Assembly: GCF_014646155.1 (NCBI RefSeq)
Contig: NZ_BMMX01000001.1
Coordinates: 155,100 to 219,099 of the forward strand
Origin: Mangrovihabitans endophyticus
GTDB taxonomy: Bacteria > Actinomycetota > Actinomycetes > Mycobacteriales > Micromonosporaceae
DNA: 64,000 nt
Direction: 5' to 3'
Shown here: piece by piece, positions 53,560-61,897 of the stretch
How positions within the stretch are numbered: position 1 is the stretch's first letter
How the letters are laid out: the number at the start of each line of letters is the position of its first letter
Notes under the pieces: model-generated
Told to the model about the DNA's origin: nothing
Database searches by the model: none
What the model saw: the letters and a program-made list of their open reading frames with translations, nothing else
Translations under genes and position numbers: made by a program

Positions 53560-55494
53560 ATGTCGGCCGGTTCGAATTGGATGATGTTGCGGGCGATCCG
53601 TGATCAGGAGCGGGTCACCCAGCACAAGATCAGTCCGGGCACCACCAGGCGCATCGCCGCCTTTGCCCGGCCCTACCGGCGCGACATCGCGGTGTTCCTG
53701 GTCACCGTCGTGATCGCGGCCGGGATCGGGGTGGCCACGCCGGTCCTGGCGGGTCATGTGGTCAACGCGATCACCGGCGGGGGCGCCGACGCGGCGTCCC
53801 TGGTGATCAGGCTCGCGTTGCTGATCGGCGCGCTCGCGGTGGCCGACGCCTTCCTGTCGCTGGCCCAGCGGTGGTACTCCGCGCGCATCGGCGAGGGCAT
53901 CATCCTCGACCTGCGGACCCTGGTCTACGACCACGTCCAGCGGATGCCGCTGCAGTTCTTCACCCGCACCCAGACGGGCGCCCTGGTGAGCCGGCTGAAC
54001 AACGACGTGACCGGCGCCCAGCGCGCCTTCACGTCGACGCTGTCCGGCGTGGTCAGCAACGTCATCCAGTTGGTGCTGACCGCGGCCGTGATGTTCACCC
54101 TGTCCTGGCAGATCACCGTGCTGTCGCTGGTGATGCTGCCGCTGTTCGTGATCCCGGCGCGCCGGGTGGGCAAGCGGCTGGCCGAGATCACCCGCGAGTC
54201 CTACAACCTCGACGCGAAGATGAACGCCACCATGACGGAGCGCTTCAACGTCTCCGGGGCGTTGCTGGTCAAGCTGTTCGGGCGCCCGGAGGCGGAGGCG
54301 CAGCGCTTCGGCGAGCGCGCCGCCCGGGTCCGCGACATCGGCGTGCAGCAGGCGATGTACTCGCGCACGTTCTTCGTCGCCATGCTGCTCGTGGCCTCGC
54401 TGGCACAGGCGCTGACCTATGGTCTGGGCGGCTGGCTGGCGGTCACCGGCAGCGTCACCGCGGGCACCGTGGTCACCCTCGCGCTGCTGCTGACACGGCT
54501 GTACGGCCCACTCACCGCGCTGAGCAACGTCCGGGTCGACGTGATGAGCGCGCTGGTGTCGTTCGACCGGGTCTTCGAGGTGGTCGATCTGCGCCCCGGC
54601 ATCGAGGAGAAGCCGGATGCGCGGGACATCACGCCCGGCGCCGGCCGGCTGGAATTCCGCGACGTGCACTTCCGCTACCCCAGCGCGGATGAGGTCTCGC
54701 TGGCCACCCTGGAAGACGTCACCACGCTCGACCGCACCGAGAACGCCCCGGTGCTGCGCGGCGTCGACTTCACCGTCGAGCCGGGGCAGATGGTGGCGCT
54801 GGTCGGGCCGTCCGGAGCCGGCAAGTCGACCACCTCCATGCTCGTCTCGCGGGTCTACGACGTGACCTCCGGGGCGGTCCTGGTGGGCGACGTGGACGTC
54901 CGGGACGCGACACTGGACTCGCTGCGCGACACCATCGGGGTGGTCACCCAGGACTCGCATCTGTTCCACGAGACGATCGCGGAGAACCTGCGATACGCGC
55001 GGCCGGACGCCACCGAGGAACAGATGTGGGAGGCGCTGCGCGGGGCGCAGGTGGCCGAACTGATCAGGTCGCTGCCGGACGGCCTGGACACCATCGTGGG
55101 GGAACGTGGATACCGTTTCTCCGGCGGCGAGAAACAGCGCATCGCCATCGCACGGCTGCTGCTCAAGCACCCGTCGATCGTCATCCTCGACGAGGCCACC
55201 GCGCACCTGGACAGCGAGTCCGAGGCCGCCGTGCAGCGTGCGCTGTCGGTCGCGCTGCAGGGACGCACGGCCTTGGTGATCGCCCACCGGCTGTCCACGG
55301 TCCGCGACGCCGACCAGATCCTGGTGCTGGACGAGGGCCGCATCGTGGAGCGCGGCCGGCATGCGGACCTGGTCGCCGCGCACGGGCTTTACGCCGAGCT
55401 CTACCGCACCCAGTTCGCGGTGGCCGACAGCCCCGCGCCGATGGCGGAGAACGTCGAGATCCTCACGGTCCCGTCGACCACGATCGAACCCTGA
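53560..55494 (+). CDS. ABC transporter, fused membrane and ATPase domains (exporter type)
   Basis: 644 residues: six membrane helices in the first about 330 residues, then an ATPase domain. Walker A ALVGPSGAGKSTTSML near residue 414, an LSGGE-type signature as RFSGGEKQRIAIARLLL near 526, Walker B IVILDEATAHLD, and H-loop VIAHRLSTVRDADQI. Lipid/drug exporter architecture (MsbA/MDR type), working as a dimer. ATG at 53560 follows GGGAGG by 5 bases; the GTG at 53554 is inside that ribosome site. Substrate unknown. Confidence 0.93.
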   Translation: MSAGSNWMMLRAIRDQERVTQHKISPGTTRRIAAFARPYRRDIAVFLVTVVIAAGIGVATPVLAGHVVNAITGGGADAASLVIRLALLIGALAVADAFLSLAQRWYSARIGEGIILDLRTLVYDHVQRMPLQFFTRTQTGALVSRLNNDVTGAQRAFTSTLSGVVSNVIQLVLTAAVMFTLSWQITVLSLVMLPLFVIPARRVGKRLAEITRESYNLDAKMNATMTERFNVSGALLVKLFGRPEAEAQRFGERAARVRDIGVQQAMYSRTFFVAMLLVASLAQALTYGLGGWLAVTGSVTAGTVVTLALLLTRLYGPLTALSNVRVDVMSALVSFDRVFEVVDLRPGIEEKPDARDITPGAGRLEFRDVHFRYPSADEVSLATLEDVTTLDRTENAPVLRGVDFTVEPGQMVALVGPSGAGKSTTSMLVSRVYDVTSGAVLVGDVDVRDATLDSLRDTIGVVTQDSHLFHETIAENLRYARPDATEEQMWEALRGAQVAELIRSLPDGLDTIVGERGYRFSGGEKQRIAIARLLLKHPSIVILDEATAHLDSESEAAVQRALSVALQGRTALVIAHRLSTVRDADQILVLDEGRIVERGRHADLVAAHGLYAELYRTQFAVADSPAPMAENVEILTVPSTTIEP

Positions 55495-55661
55495 AGCCGC
55501 GGCTCAGCGCGCCCGGTATGCATCCGTGACCCGACGATGGCCGATAACGCCGTCCAGAGCGATACCCCCGCCGACGCCCTGGCTCAGGCCGCACCGCATC
55601 AGGGTGGCAACGGTTTCGCCCGGTTCACTCCCCGGCGGCCGGCGGCCGGCGGTGTGCGGGT

Positions 55662-56243
55662 TCACTGTCCGGCGGCGGCGCGCAGGCGGGCGAATTCGCC
55701 GGCGAGCCGGTCGAGCTGCCATGCCGCGTTCAGGCCGCTCGGGTTGGGCAGCACCCACACCGGCGACCCGGCGATGACGTGCTCCTGCCGGCCGATCGCC
55801 GCCCGCGGCCGGCCGAAAGCGGCGCGGTACGCCGTGACGCCCAGCACCGCCACGATCCGTGGCCGCCACCGGCCGACCAGCTCGGCGAGGACCACGCCAC
55901 CGGCGACCAGCTCGGCCGGGGCGAGCTCATCGGCACGTGCGGTGGCCCGAGCCACCACGTTCGTCACGCCCAGCCCGCGGGCCGGCAACTCGGCCTGCTC
56001 GCTGGGATGCAGCAGCCGCTCGGTGAAGCCGGAGCGATGCAGCGCCGGCCAGAACCGGTTTCCGGGCCGGGCGAAGTGCCAGCCGGTCGCCGCCGAGTAG
56101 AGGCTCGGGTTGATGCCGCAGAACAGCACGCGCAGCCCGGGGCCGCCCACGTCGGCGATGGTTCCGCCGGCCGCGCCCGCCAGCTCGGCGCGGCTGGGCC
56201 GCCGCACGCCGCCGTCCCGCGCGGCCGGGGGAGGAGGCGTCAC
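55662..56243 (-). CDS. mug: mismatch-specific (Mug/TDG-type) DNA glycosylase
   Basis: 193 residues of the uracil-DNA glycosylase superfamily family 2. The catalytic region FCGINPSLYSAATGWHFARP near residue 47, with Asn at the general-base position, is followed by NRFWPALHRSG, GVTNVVARATARADEL, and VWVLPNPSGLNAAW near residue 170. It removes uracil or thymine mispaired with guanine. GTG at 56243 overlaps the stop of the upstream SDR (GTGA). Confidence 0.9.
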   Translation of the reverse strand: MTPPPPAARDGGVRRPSRAELAGAAGGTIADVGGPGLRVLFCGINPSLYSAATGWHFARPGNRFWPALHRSGFTERLLHPSEQAELPARGLGVTNVVARATARADELAPAELVAGGVVLAELVGRWRPRIVAVLGVTAYRAAFGRPRAAIGRQEHVIAGSPVWVLPNPSGLNAAWQLDRLAGEFARLRAAAGQ

Positions 56244-57001
56244 AGGCTGCGCATGGCGCCGCCGTCGACCGGGACCATCACCCCGGACAGGTAACTTGCC
56301 GCGGGCGACAGAACGAAGGCCGCCACCCGGCCGAACTCCGCGGGCTCGCCCAGCCGGCCCAGCGGGATGGCCGCGGCGGCCTCCGCGGCGGCGGCCGTCG
56401 GGTCGCCGGTGGCCTCGAACAACTCGCGGTTGCGGTCGGTCATCACACGGCCCGGCAGCAGGCTCAGGAACCGAACGTTGCGCGCGCCGTACTCGTCGGC
56501 CATGTCCTTGACCACCCCGGCCAGGCCGGGCCGCAGGCCGTTGGACAGGCCCAGCCCGGCGATCGGCGCCCGCGCCGAGGTGGACAGCACGAGCGCCACC
56601 GCGCCGCCCTCGGGCATCCGCGACGCGAACGTGCGCGCGGCGCGGACCGAACCGAGGAAGACCGTCTCGAACGCGTCCCGCCACTGCTCGTCGCTCATCT
56701 CGGCGGCGGTGCCGGGGGTCGGTCCACCGACCGAGATCAGCGCCCCGTCCAACCGCCCGAACCGCTCGACGGCCAGATCCGCCAGCTCTCGGGGCGTGGC
56801 CGGGTCGGCGAGGTCGAGCGCCGCCCCGGCGGCGTGCGCGTCGCCGCCCAGCTCGGCCACCGCCTCGTCGACCCGATCCCTGTCCCGCGACGAGACCACG
56901 ACCCGCGCGCCGTCGGCGACCAGCGCCTGCGCGGTGGCGAACCCGAGACCCCGGGAAGCGCCGGTGAGGACGAAGACACGACCCGCCAGACCCAGATCCA
57001 T
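56240..57001 (-). CDS. short-chain dehydrogenase/reductase family, catalytic Tyr missing
   Basis: 253 residues. NAD(P)-binding VLTGASRGLGFATAQALV at the N-terminus and ISVGGPTPG with the NAG-like site. At the catalytic stretch Ser is kept (VLSTSARAPIAG), but the usual YxxxK reads LSNGLRPG, so the Tyr and Lys are absent. Actinobacteria have a known subgroup of such SDRs with an SN-LR pattern; whether they are active is unclear. The gene overlaps the Mug-type glycosylase gene by 4 bp. Confidence 0.85.
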   Translation of the reverse strand: MDLGLAGRVFVLTGASRGLGFATAQALVADGARVVVSSRDRDRVDEAVAELGGDAHAAGAALDLADPATPRELADLAVERFGRLDGALISVGGPTPGTAAEMSDEQWRDAFETVFLGSVRAARTFASRMPEGGAVALVLSTSARAPIAGLGLSNGLRPGLAGVVKDMADEYGARNVRFLSLLPGRVMTDRNRELFEATGDPTAAAAEAAAAIPLGRLGEPAEFGRVAAFVLSPAASYLSGVMVPVDGGAMRSL

Positions 57002-57023
57002 AAGACCCGAGCCTAGTGGCGGT

Positions 57024-57764
57024 TCAGTCGATGGTGTGGCCGCCGTTCACGGTGATGCGCTCGCCGGTGATGAAGCGCGCTCCGTCCGAGGCCAGGAAGG
57101 CCACCACGTCGGCCACCTCGCCGGGCGTGCCCATCCGGGCGAGCGGAACGTCCGCCATATAGGCGGCGAGCTGCGCCGGGTCCGCGTCGGCGTGCCGTTC
57201 CACCGGGATCCATCCGGGGGCGACCACGTTCACGGTGATGCCGAGCGGGCCGAGTTCCCGCGCCCACGTGCGCGTCAGCGAGATCTGTGCCGCCTTGGCC
57301 GCGCTGTAGGCCGACATGCCGGGGATGGCCCGCTCGACCATGTCCGATCCGATCTGGATGATCCGGCCGCTGCCCATCCGGCGCATGCCCGGCACGGTGG
57401 CCCGCATCAGCAGGGTCGGGCTCTTGACGAAGAAGGTCAGTTGATTCAGATGGTCTTGCCAGGTGACGTCGAGCGCATCGAGGGCCGGTTGCGGGCCGGT
57501 CGCGTTGGGCACCAGCACCCGCACCGGTCCGAGATCCGCGGCGACCGCGGCGACCAGGGCGGCGACCTCGGATTCCTCGGTGGCGTCGGCGCGGTACATC
57601 GCCGCCCGGCCGCCCTCCACGCCGATCTCGGCGACGACCCGCTCGGCGCCCTCCGGGTCGGGCAGATAGTTCACCGCGACCGGCCAGCCGTCGCGGGCCA
57701 GCCGGCGTGCGATGTGCGCACCCAGTCCCCGGGAGGCCCCGGTCACCAGCGCCGATCCCGGCAT
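57024..57764 (-). CDS. short-chain dehydrogenase/reductase (FabG-like)
   Basis: 246 residues with a complete SDR site: cofactor motif ALVTGASRGLGAHIARRLA, Ser in IQIGSDMV, YxxxK in AYSAAKAAQISLTRTWA near residue 155, and the C-terminal FITGERITVNGGHTID. Likely an NADP-dependent oxidoreductase; substrate unknown. Lies upstream of the atypical SDR on the same strand. Confidence 0.92.
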   Translation of the reverse strand: MPGSALVTGASRGLGAHIARRLARDGWPVAVNYLPDPEGAERVVAEIGVEGGRAAMYRADATEESEVAALVAAVAADLGPVRVLVPNATGPQPALDALDVTWQDHLNQLTFFVKSPTLLMRATVPGMRRMGSGRIIQIGSDMVERAIPGMSAYSAAKAAQISLTRTWARELGPLGITVNVVAPGWIPVERHADADPAQLAAYMADVPLARMGTPGEVADVVAFLASDGARFITGERITVNGGHTID

Positions 57765-57770
57765 CCGTGC

Positions 57771-58319
57771 CTACCTCGTCCGGCCTGCCGGGCGCTCGGG
57801 CACCCGGAACACCGTCACGCGGCCCGCCGCTTGAACGGCCACCGACCCGGCGACGCGGCGCACGGCCGGTGCCCGGCGGGGGCGGAGACCGCCGATGTCG
57901 TACCGCAGGGTTGCCTCCCGCACGGCCAGTTCCGGCGCGGCCATCTCCGGCAGCGTGCGCCGGGCCAGCAGTTCCCGCGCCAAGTCCCAGCCGTCGCGCA
58001 GCGATCCGCGGGTGGGCCGGGCCGCGGCCCAGGCGGAGAACGCGGGCAACCAGCCGGGGCCGAGCCCGGCCGCCATCATCGGCCAGTGCCGGGCCACCTC
58101 CCCGGCGCGCTTGCGCAGCAGGGCGACGCGGGCGATCTCGACGCGCCGGGCGTCGAAGCCCGCGGGCACCGGCGCGCCGCGGGTCAGCGCATCGACCAGG
58201 GCGGCCTGGCGCGCGGCCAGGCCGGGTCGGGCCTGCGCACCGCCGGCCCGGGCGGGGCGGCCGGTGGCGGGGTCCGGGACACCGGTGGCGCCGCGCCCAG
58301 CCGGGGTGAGATCGCTCAT
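57771..58319 (-). CDS. MNIO partner protein, SCO6045-like (BufC/HvfC-type candidate)
   Basis: 182 residues. After a disordered N-terminus the region ALLRKRAGEVARHWPMMAA (residue about 68) and GPGWLPAFSAWAAARP resembles the helical partner proteins (DUF2063/HvfC-like) that deliver substrates to MNIO enzymes. The C-terminal half looks like a small beta domain (ATLRYDIGGLRPRRAPAV). I think it corresponds to the family named after SCO6045 of Streptomyces coelicolor. Its ATG overlaps the MNIO stop, so it is co-translated. The delivery role is inferred from context. Confidence 0.65.
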   Translation of the reverse strand: MSDLTPAGRGATGVPDPATGRPARAGGAQARPGLAARQAALVDALTRGAPVPAGFDARRVEIARVALLRKRAGEVARHWPMMAAGLGPGWLPAFSAWAAARPTRGSLRDGWDLARELLARRTLPEMAAPELAVREATLRYDIGGLRPRRAPAVRRVAGSVAVQAAGRVTVFRVPERPAGRTR

Positions 58320-59143
58320 GTGACGGCGACGAATCCGGAGGCGGCGGCGATCGCGTCCAGCTCGGCACGCAGCGCCGCGGCGGGCGGGTAGGCGCCGTCG
58401 CGTTCGAGCATCAGCGCGGGTGGGCGGTGGCGCTCGCACAACTGCGTCACCAGGTCGAGCACGGCCCGCGGCACCGCGTCGGTGTGCGTGTCGTGGTAGA
58501 CGCCGTCGTGTTCGGCTCCACCGGCGACGTGCACATAGGCGACGCGTTCCAGCGGAATCTCGTCGAGCAGCGCGGCGGGGTCGGTGCCGCGGTTCACCGC
58601 GTTGGCGTAGACGTTCGCCACGTCCAGCAACAGCAGGGCGTCGGTGCGTTCCAGGATCTCGGTGAGGAAGGCGCCCTCGTCGAGCTCGTCATCGGGCCAG
58701 TCGAAGATCGCCGCGATCGGTTCCAGCGCCAGCGGCACCGGCAACCGCTCCCGGGTCCGGCGCACGTTGGCCACGACCGCGTCGATCGCTTCCCACGTGC
58801 GCGGCAGCGGCAGCAGGTGACCGGCCTCCACCCCGGCCGCCCGCACGAAGGCGATGTGCTCGCTGACCAGCGGGGCGTGCAACCGGGCCGCGGCGCGGGC
58901 CAGATGGTCGATCCGCTCGGGCTGCACCGGCTCGGCCCCGCCCAGCGACAGCCGCACCCCGTGCGGCACCACGGCGACGCCCCGGCCCAGCAGGTCGTCC
59001 AGCCCGGCGGGCAGTTCGCCGTCGTCCGGCACGGACTCGGCGACCACCTCGGCGAAGCGCAGACCGGGCAGGCCGGCCACGAATCCGGCGATCTCCGGAC
59101 GCCAGCCGATCCCCACGCCGTACGGGGTGCGGGCGGCCGTCAT
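58316..59143 (-). CDS. MNIO (DUF692) multinuclear iron oxidase family enzyme
   Basis: 275 residues, TIM-barrel of the DUF692/MNIO family. Candidate metal ligands are in family positions: His61 (VVPHGVRLSLG), Glu95-His96 (LVSEHIAF), Glu141 (LALEPIAA), Asp174 and Asn177 (LLLDVANVYANA), His205 (AYVHVAGG), Asp218 and His220 (HDTHTDAV) and Glu247 (LMLERDG). MNIO enzymes oxidatively modify Cys or Asp/Asn residues in peptides, for example methanobactin and TglH-type products. The start overlaps the stop of a membrane protein with a Cys-tail, its likely substrate. Confidence 0.88.
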   Translation of the reverse strand: MTAARTPYGVGIGWRPEIAGFVAGLPGLRFAEVVAESVPDDGELPAGLDDLLGRGVAVVPHGVRLSLGGAEPVQPERIDHLARAAARLHAPLVSEHIAFVRAAGVEAGHLLPLPRTWEAIDAVVANVRRTRERLPVPLALEPIAAIFDWPDDELDEGAFLTEILERTDALLLLDVANVYANAVNRGTDPAALLDEIPLERVAYVHVAGGAEHDGVYHDTHTDAVPRAVLDLVTQLCERHRPPALMLERDGAYPPAAALRAELDAIAAASGFVAVT

Positions 59144-60036
59144 CCGCCGCAGCCCCCGCCCCCGCCGCAGGAACTGCCCCCGCCACAGGAGCTCCCGCTG
59201 CTGCAGGACGCGGACGACGCGTCGCCGCCGGACAGGCTCCCGGTGGCGCGGTGGATCTCCGCCTCCGCGGCGAAGGCCGGGTCCATGCTGTACAGCGACG
59301 CGGCGCCGAACAGCGCGACGCCCAGGGCGGCACCGGCGGCGCCATAGGTCGCGTACGCCGGCGACTGCCGTGGAGCGAGGTGCTGGTGTCGCCGGCGCAG
59401 GTCGGCCAGCCCCTTGGTGGCGGCGCGGGTCGCGGCGCCACCGCGGCGCAGCAGGAACAGCGCCAGCAGGAACGCCATGAAGGTCAGCGGAACGAGGAAC
59501 CCGACCGGCTTGCCGTTGGATGTCCCGGCGATCACCCGCGCGACGCCGAGCAGTCCCACGGCGATCGCGGCGAGGCCCCACAGCCGCGCCACCCGCAACC
59601 GTTCCGGGCTGGCCACCAGGCCGGACGCCTGCAGGCCGTCGCGCAGTTGTTGCAGGGCCGAGCGCACCCATTCGTCGGCCGCCAGGTCCCGGGCGCGGAT
59701 GCGGCGCCCCGCCGCGTTGTAGACCGCGGTGTCCAGCGGCGTCACCCCGGCGGGCAACGGGCCGGTGGGGCGCAGCGTCTTGTCCGGGGCGCTTTCGATG
59801 GCACCGGCCGCGCGCAGGCCGCCGAGCGCGGAGTAGACGGCCAGCCGGTCGCCGCCGGTGAGATGGGCGACCTGTTGCGGGCCGAGCCGGCCGACCGCGT
59901 CCGGGCTGCCACCGGCGAGCAGCCTGCGGCGGTGCACCGCGGCCAGGATCGCGACCGCCACGATGGCGGCGCCGTAGAACGCCAGGAAGTCGGGGCCGGA
60001 AACGCCCCAGGTGTCGCCAGAAGCCGAGAGCGCCAT
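59140..60036 (-). CDS. TIGR04222-type membrane protein with a periodic cysteine tail
   Basis: 298 residues: N-terminal helix (PDFLAFYGAAIVAVAILAAV, residues 15-34), a soluble domain of about 110 residues, then three helices (about 152-171, 178-196, 228-249). The last 21 residues form a Ser/Gly tail with Cys at 278, 284, 290 and 296, a precise CX5CX5CX5C pattern. It looks like a membrane-anchored peptide substrate with its modifiable tail on the C-terminus. ATG at 60036 follows GGAGG by 5 bases. First of three coupled genes; MNIO follows with an ATGA overlap. Confidence 0.82.
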   Translation of the reverse strand: MALSASGDTWGVSGPDFLAFYGAAIVAVAILAAVHRRRLLAGGSPDAVGRLGPQQVAHLTGGDRLAVYSALGGLRAAGAIESAPDKTLRPTGPLPAGVTPLDTAVYNAAGRRIRARDLAADEWVRSALQQLRDGLQASGLVASPERLRVARLWGLAAIAVGLLGVARVIAGTSNGKPVGFLVPLTFMAFLLALFLLRRGGAATRAATKGLADLRRRHQHLAPRQSPAYATYGAAGAALGVALFGAASLYSMDPAFAAEAEIHRATGSLSGGDASSASCSSGSSCGGGSSCGGGGGCGG

Positions 60037-60118
60037 CGCCGCCTCCGGTGCTGTGTCTCGATGGGCTCTTAAGTGTCCACGGTCCGCGCAACGGGGCCCG
60101 GCAGCACGCGCCGGGCGG

Positions 60119-60228
60119 GGTCGGGCGCCGCGTCGGGCGGCGCGGTCGGGCGGCGCGGTCGGGCGGCGCGGTCGGACAGCGCGGCCGGACAGCGCGGCCG
60201 GGCAGCGGGGCCGGGCGCAGGGGCCGGG
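60119..60228. repeat. 13-bp tandem repeat array
   Basis: About eight copies of a unit like GGTCGGGCGGCGC that drift to GGCCGGACAGCGC and GGCCGGGCAGCGG. It occupies most of the space between the start of the Cys-tail gene and the end of acnR. Confidence 0.8.
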
Positions 60229-60229
60229 T

Positions 60230-60802
60230 TCAGCCCCGGCGGACCGCGCCCTCGACCACGTCCAGGACGCGGTTCAGCTCGCCGGGCGGCCGTCCGGTGG
60301 CCAGGTGCAGCACCATGCCGTCGTAGGCCAGCTCCAGGAACTGCGCGAGCACCTCGACCGGCACGTCCGCGCGCAGCACACCGGCGTCGCGCTGACGGCG
60401 CAGCCGGTCGCGGGTCGCCTCGGCGATGGCGGCGGAGCGTTCCGCCCAGCGCTGCGCGAAGGCCGGGTCGGTGCGCAGCCGACGGGACACCTCAAGCTGG
60501 CTGCCGAGCCATCCGGTGGTGTCCGGGCTCTCCGCTCGCGCCAGCATGTCCCGCATCACCTGGACGAGGCCGTGCCGAGCGACGGTGGCGACCATGGTGG
60601 CCGCGTCGTCCTCGGCGACGGCGAGGAACAGCGAGTCCTTGTCGCGGAAATGGTGGAAAATCGCGCCGCGGGACAGGCCGGTGGCGTCCTCCAGACGGCG
60701 CACCGTGGCACCCTCATAGCCGAACCGGGCGAAGGCACCGCGGGCCGCCGCGAGGATCTCGTGGCGGCGGGCGTCGAGCTGGTCCTGGCTTACCCTGGGC
60801 AC
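60230..60802 (-). CDS. acnR: TetR-family repressor, AcnR-type
   Basis: 190 residues. The N-terminus VPRVSQDQLDARRHEILAAA and HTH (YEGATVRRLEDATGLSRGAIFHHFRDKDSL) match AcnR, the aconitase repressor of corynebacteria. The helical ligand domain follows. The aconitase gene is 3 kb upstream on the same strand, supporting the name. A near-perfect 24-bp palindrome lies 32 bases before the GTG at 60802. No clear ribosome site. Confidence 0.85.
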   Translation of the reverse strand: MPRVSQDQLDARRHEILAAARGAFARFGYEGATVRRLEDATGLSRGAIFHHFRDKDSLFLAVAEDDAATMVATVARHGLVQVMRDMLARAESPDTTGWLGSQLEVSRRLRTDPAFAQRWAERSAAIAEATRDRLRRQRDAGVLRADVPVEVLAQFLELAYDGMVLHLATGRPPGELNRVLDVVEGAVRRG

Positions 60803-60833
60803 GCGTCGATCGTGGCATGACGGTTCCGGAGGT

Positions 60834-60857
60834 TGCAATCCGTACGTACGGCTTGCA
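60834..60857. promoter_or_regulatory. palindromic TetR-type operator candidate
   Basis: TGCAA (60834-60838), CCGTACGTACGG (60840-60851, perfect palindrome) and TTGCA (60853-60857) form a 24-bp dyad with one mismatch. Its position before acnR suggests autoregulation. A second palindrome, CTGTTAACAG, is at 60914-60923 beside the HAD-fold gene. Confidence 0.65.
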
Positions 60858-60913
60858 TCCGCCCGGACGACGCGCCGATCGGATGATGCGAAATCGACCA
60901 TCTCGCCTATGGT

Positions 60914-60923
60914 CTGTTAACAG
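60914..60923. promoter_or_regulatory. palindrome CTGTTAACAG
   Basis: Perfect 10-bp palindrome in the divergent acnR/HAD region, 45 bases before the HAD start. Could be another regulator site; no regulator can be assigned. Confidence 0.35.
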
Positions 60924-60967
60924 TTCTGGGCTGTCGGCTGTCACTCGCGCTCGCGTAAGGTGCTTTG

Positions 60968-61615
60968 GTGCCTCTCGTCTTCCTGGCTCTGGATGACACC
61001 CTGCTGGACCGCAGCGGTGCATTCCGGCTGTGGGCCAAGGGTTTCCTGGACGAGATCCGGGCGCCGGCGGAGGATCTGGACTGGTTGCTGTCGGTGGACG
61101 CCGACGGCTTGACGTCGCGCTGGGACCTGGCCGACGCCATCCGGGAACGTTATCAACTGAACGTGCCGTCCATCGACCTGCTGGAGGAACTGCACGAGGG
61201 CCCGCTGGCCTATGAGCGGCTGGATCCGCTGGTGGCGTGCGCGTTGCAGATCGCCGGCGACGCCGGATGGGTGCCGGTGGTGGTCACCAACGGGCCGCAG
61301 GAGCGGCAGGAGACCCGGATCCGGCGCACCGGGCTGGACCGGTGCGTGGCGGACTGGGTCATCTCCGGCCGGGAGGGCGTCAGCAAGCCGAATCCGCGGA
61401 TCTTTGCGCTGGCCGCGCAACGGGTGCGCATGCGGCTCGGCGGTGCCTGGGTGGTCGGCGACAGCCCGGAGGCGGACATCGGCGGCGCGGCCGCCATGGG
61501 CCTGCCCAGCGTGTGGCTGCACCGCGGACGCGAGTGGGTGGACCAGCGGTACGCGCCGACCCGCGTGGTGGGCAACGTGATCCAGGGGATCTCCGCGGTG
61601 ATGGCCACCCGATAG
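60968..61615 (+). CDS. HAD-superfamily hydrolase-like protein without its nucleophile
   Basis: 215 residues. HAD motifs II-IV are intact: VVVTNGPQ, KPNPRIFALA and VVGDSPEADIGGAAAMG. Motif I, however, reads VFLALDDTLLD: the nucleophilic first Asp of the usual DxD is Ala (codon GCT; GAT would restore it), while the second Asp remains. It is therefore probably inactive as a phosphatase unless this is a sequence error. GTG at 60968 is 6 bases after TAAGGT, so it may be leaderless. Confidence 0.82.
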   Translation: MPLVFLALDDTLLDRSGAFRLWAKGFLDEIRAPAEDLDWLLSVDADGLTSRWDLADAIRERYQLNVPSIDLLEELHEGPLAYERLDPLVACALQIAGDAGWVPVVVTNGPQERQETRIRRTGLDRCVADWVISGREGVSKPNPRIFALAAQRVRMRLGGAWVVGDSPEADIGGAAAMGLPSVWLHRGREWVDQRYAPTRVVGNVIQGISAVMATR

Positions 61616-61620
61616 CCGCG

Positions 61621-61668
61621 GCCGTCGGTCGGGGCCGTCGGTTGGGGCCGTCGGTCGGGGCCGGGCCG
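61621..61668. repeat. short GC tandem repeats after the HAD gene
   Basis: The unit GGCCGTCGGTCGG (with one T variant) occurs three times directly after the stop at 61615. No function assigned. Confidence 0.6.
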
Positions 61669-61699
61669 CGACGGAAATCGGTTGCGCCGCCCGGGCTGC

Positions 61700-61775
61700 C
61701 ACGACCACAGTGCATCACGACCACAGTTCACCACGACCACCGCGCATCACGACACCGCGCATCACGACCACCGCG
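61700..61775. repeat. CATCACGACCAC-type repeats before the RIO-kinase gene
   Basis: About five imperfect copies of CACGACCACCGCGCAT or CACGACCACAGTGCAT are spread over roughly 75 bases. Spacing is irregular and the copies have no dyad symmetry. Confidence 0.65.
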
Positions 61776-61897
61776 CATCCCGAGCGCGAGTCGTCTCGGA
61801 GGACGAGAAGGGGGTGAGGACCGATGGCTGCCGTCTTTGCCGTGCCCGGCATTCCGCGTCTCGTTCCCTGCTTCCCGATCTCCGAGGAGACTCTCCC

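Noticed and set aside
53500..55383. Very long open frame (627 codons) on the minus strand across the ABC exporter gene
   Set aside because: GC-rich third positions leave antisense frames open; the product is low-complexity Arg/Gly/His-rich and matches no family, while the plus-strand protein is a clear ABC transporter.
61700..61775. Possible CRISPR-like array
   Set aside because: Repeats are short, irregularly spaced and without uniform spacers or cas genes.
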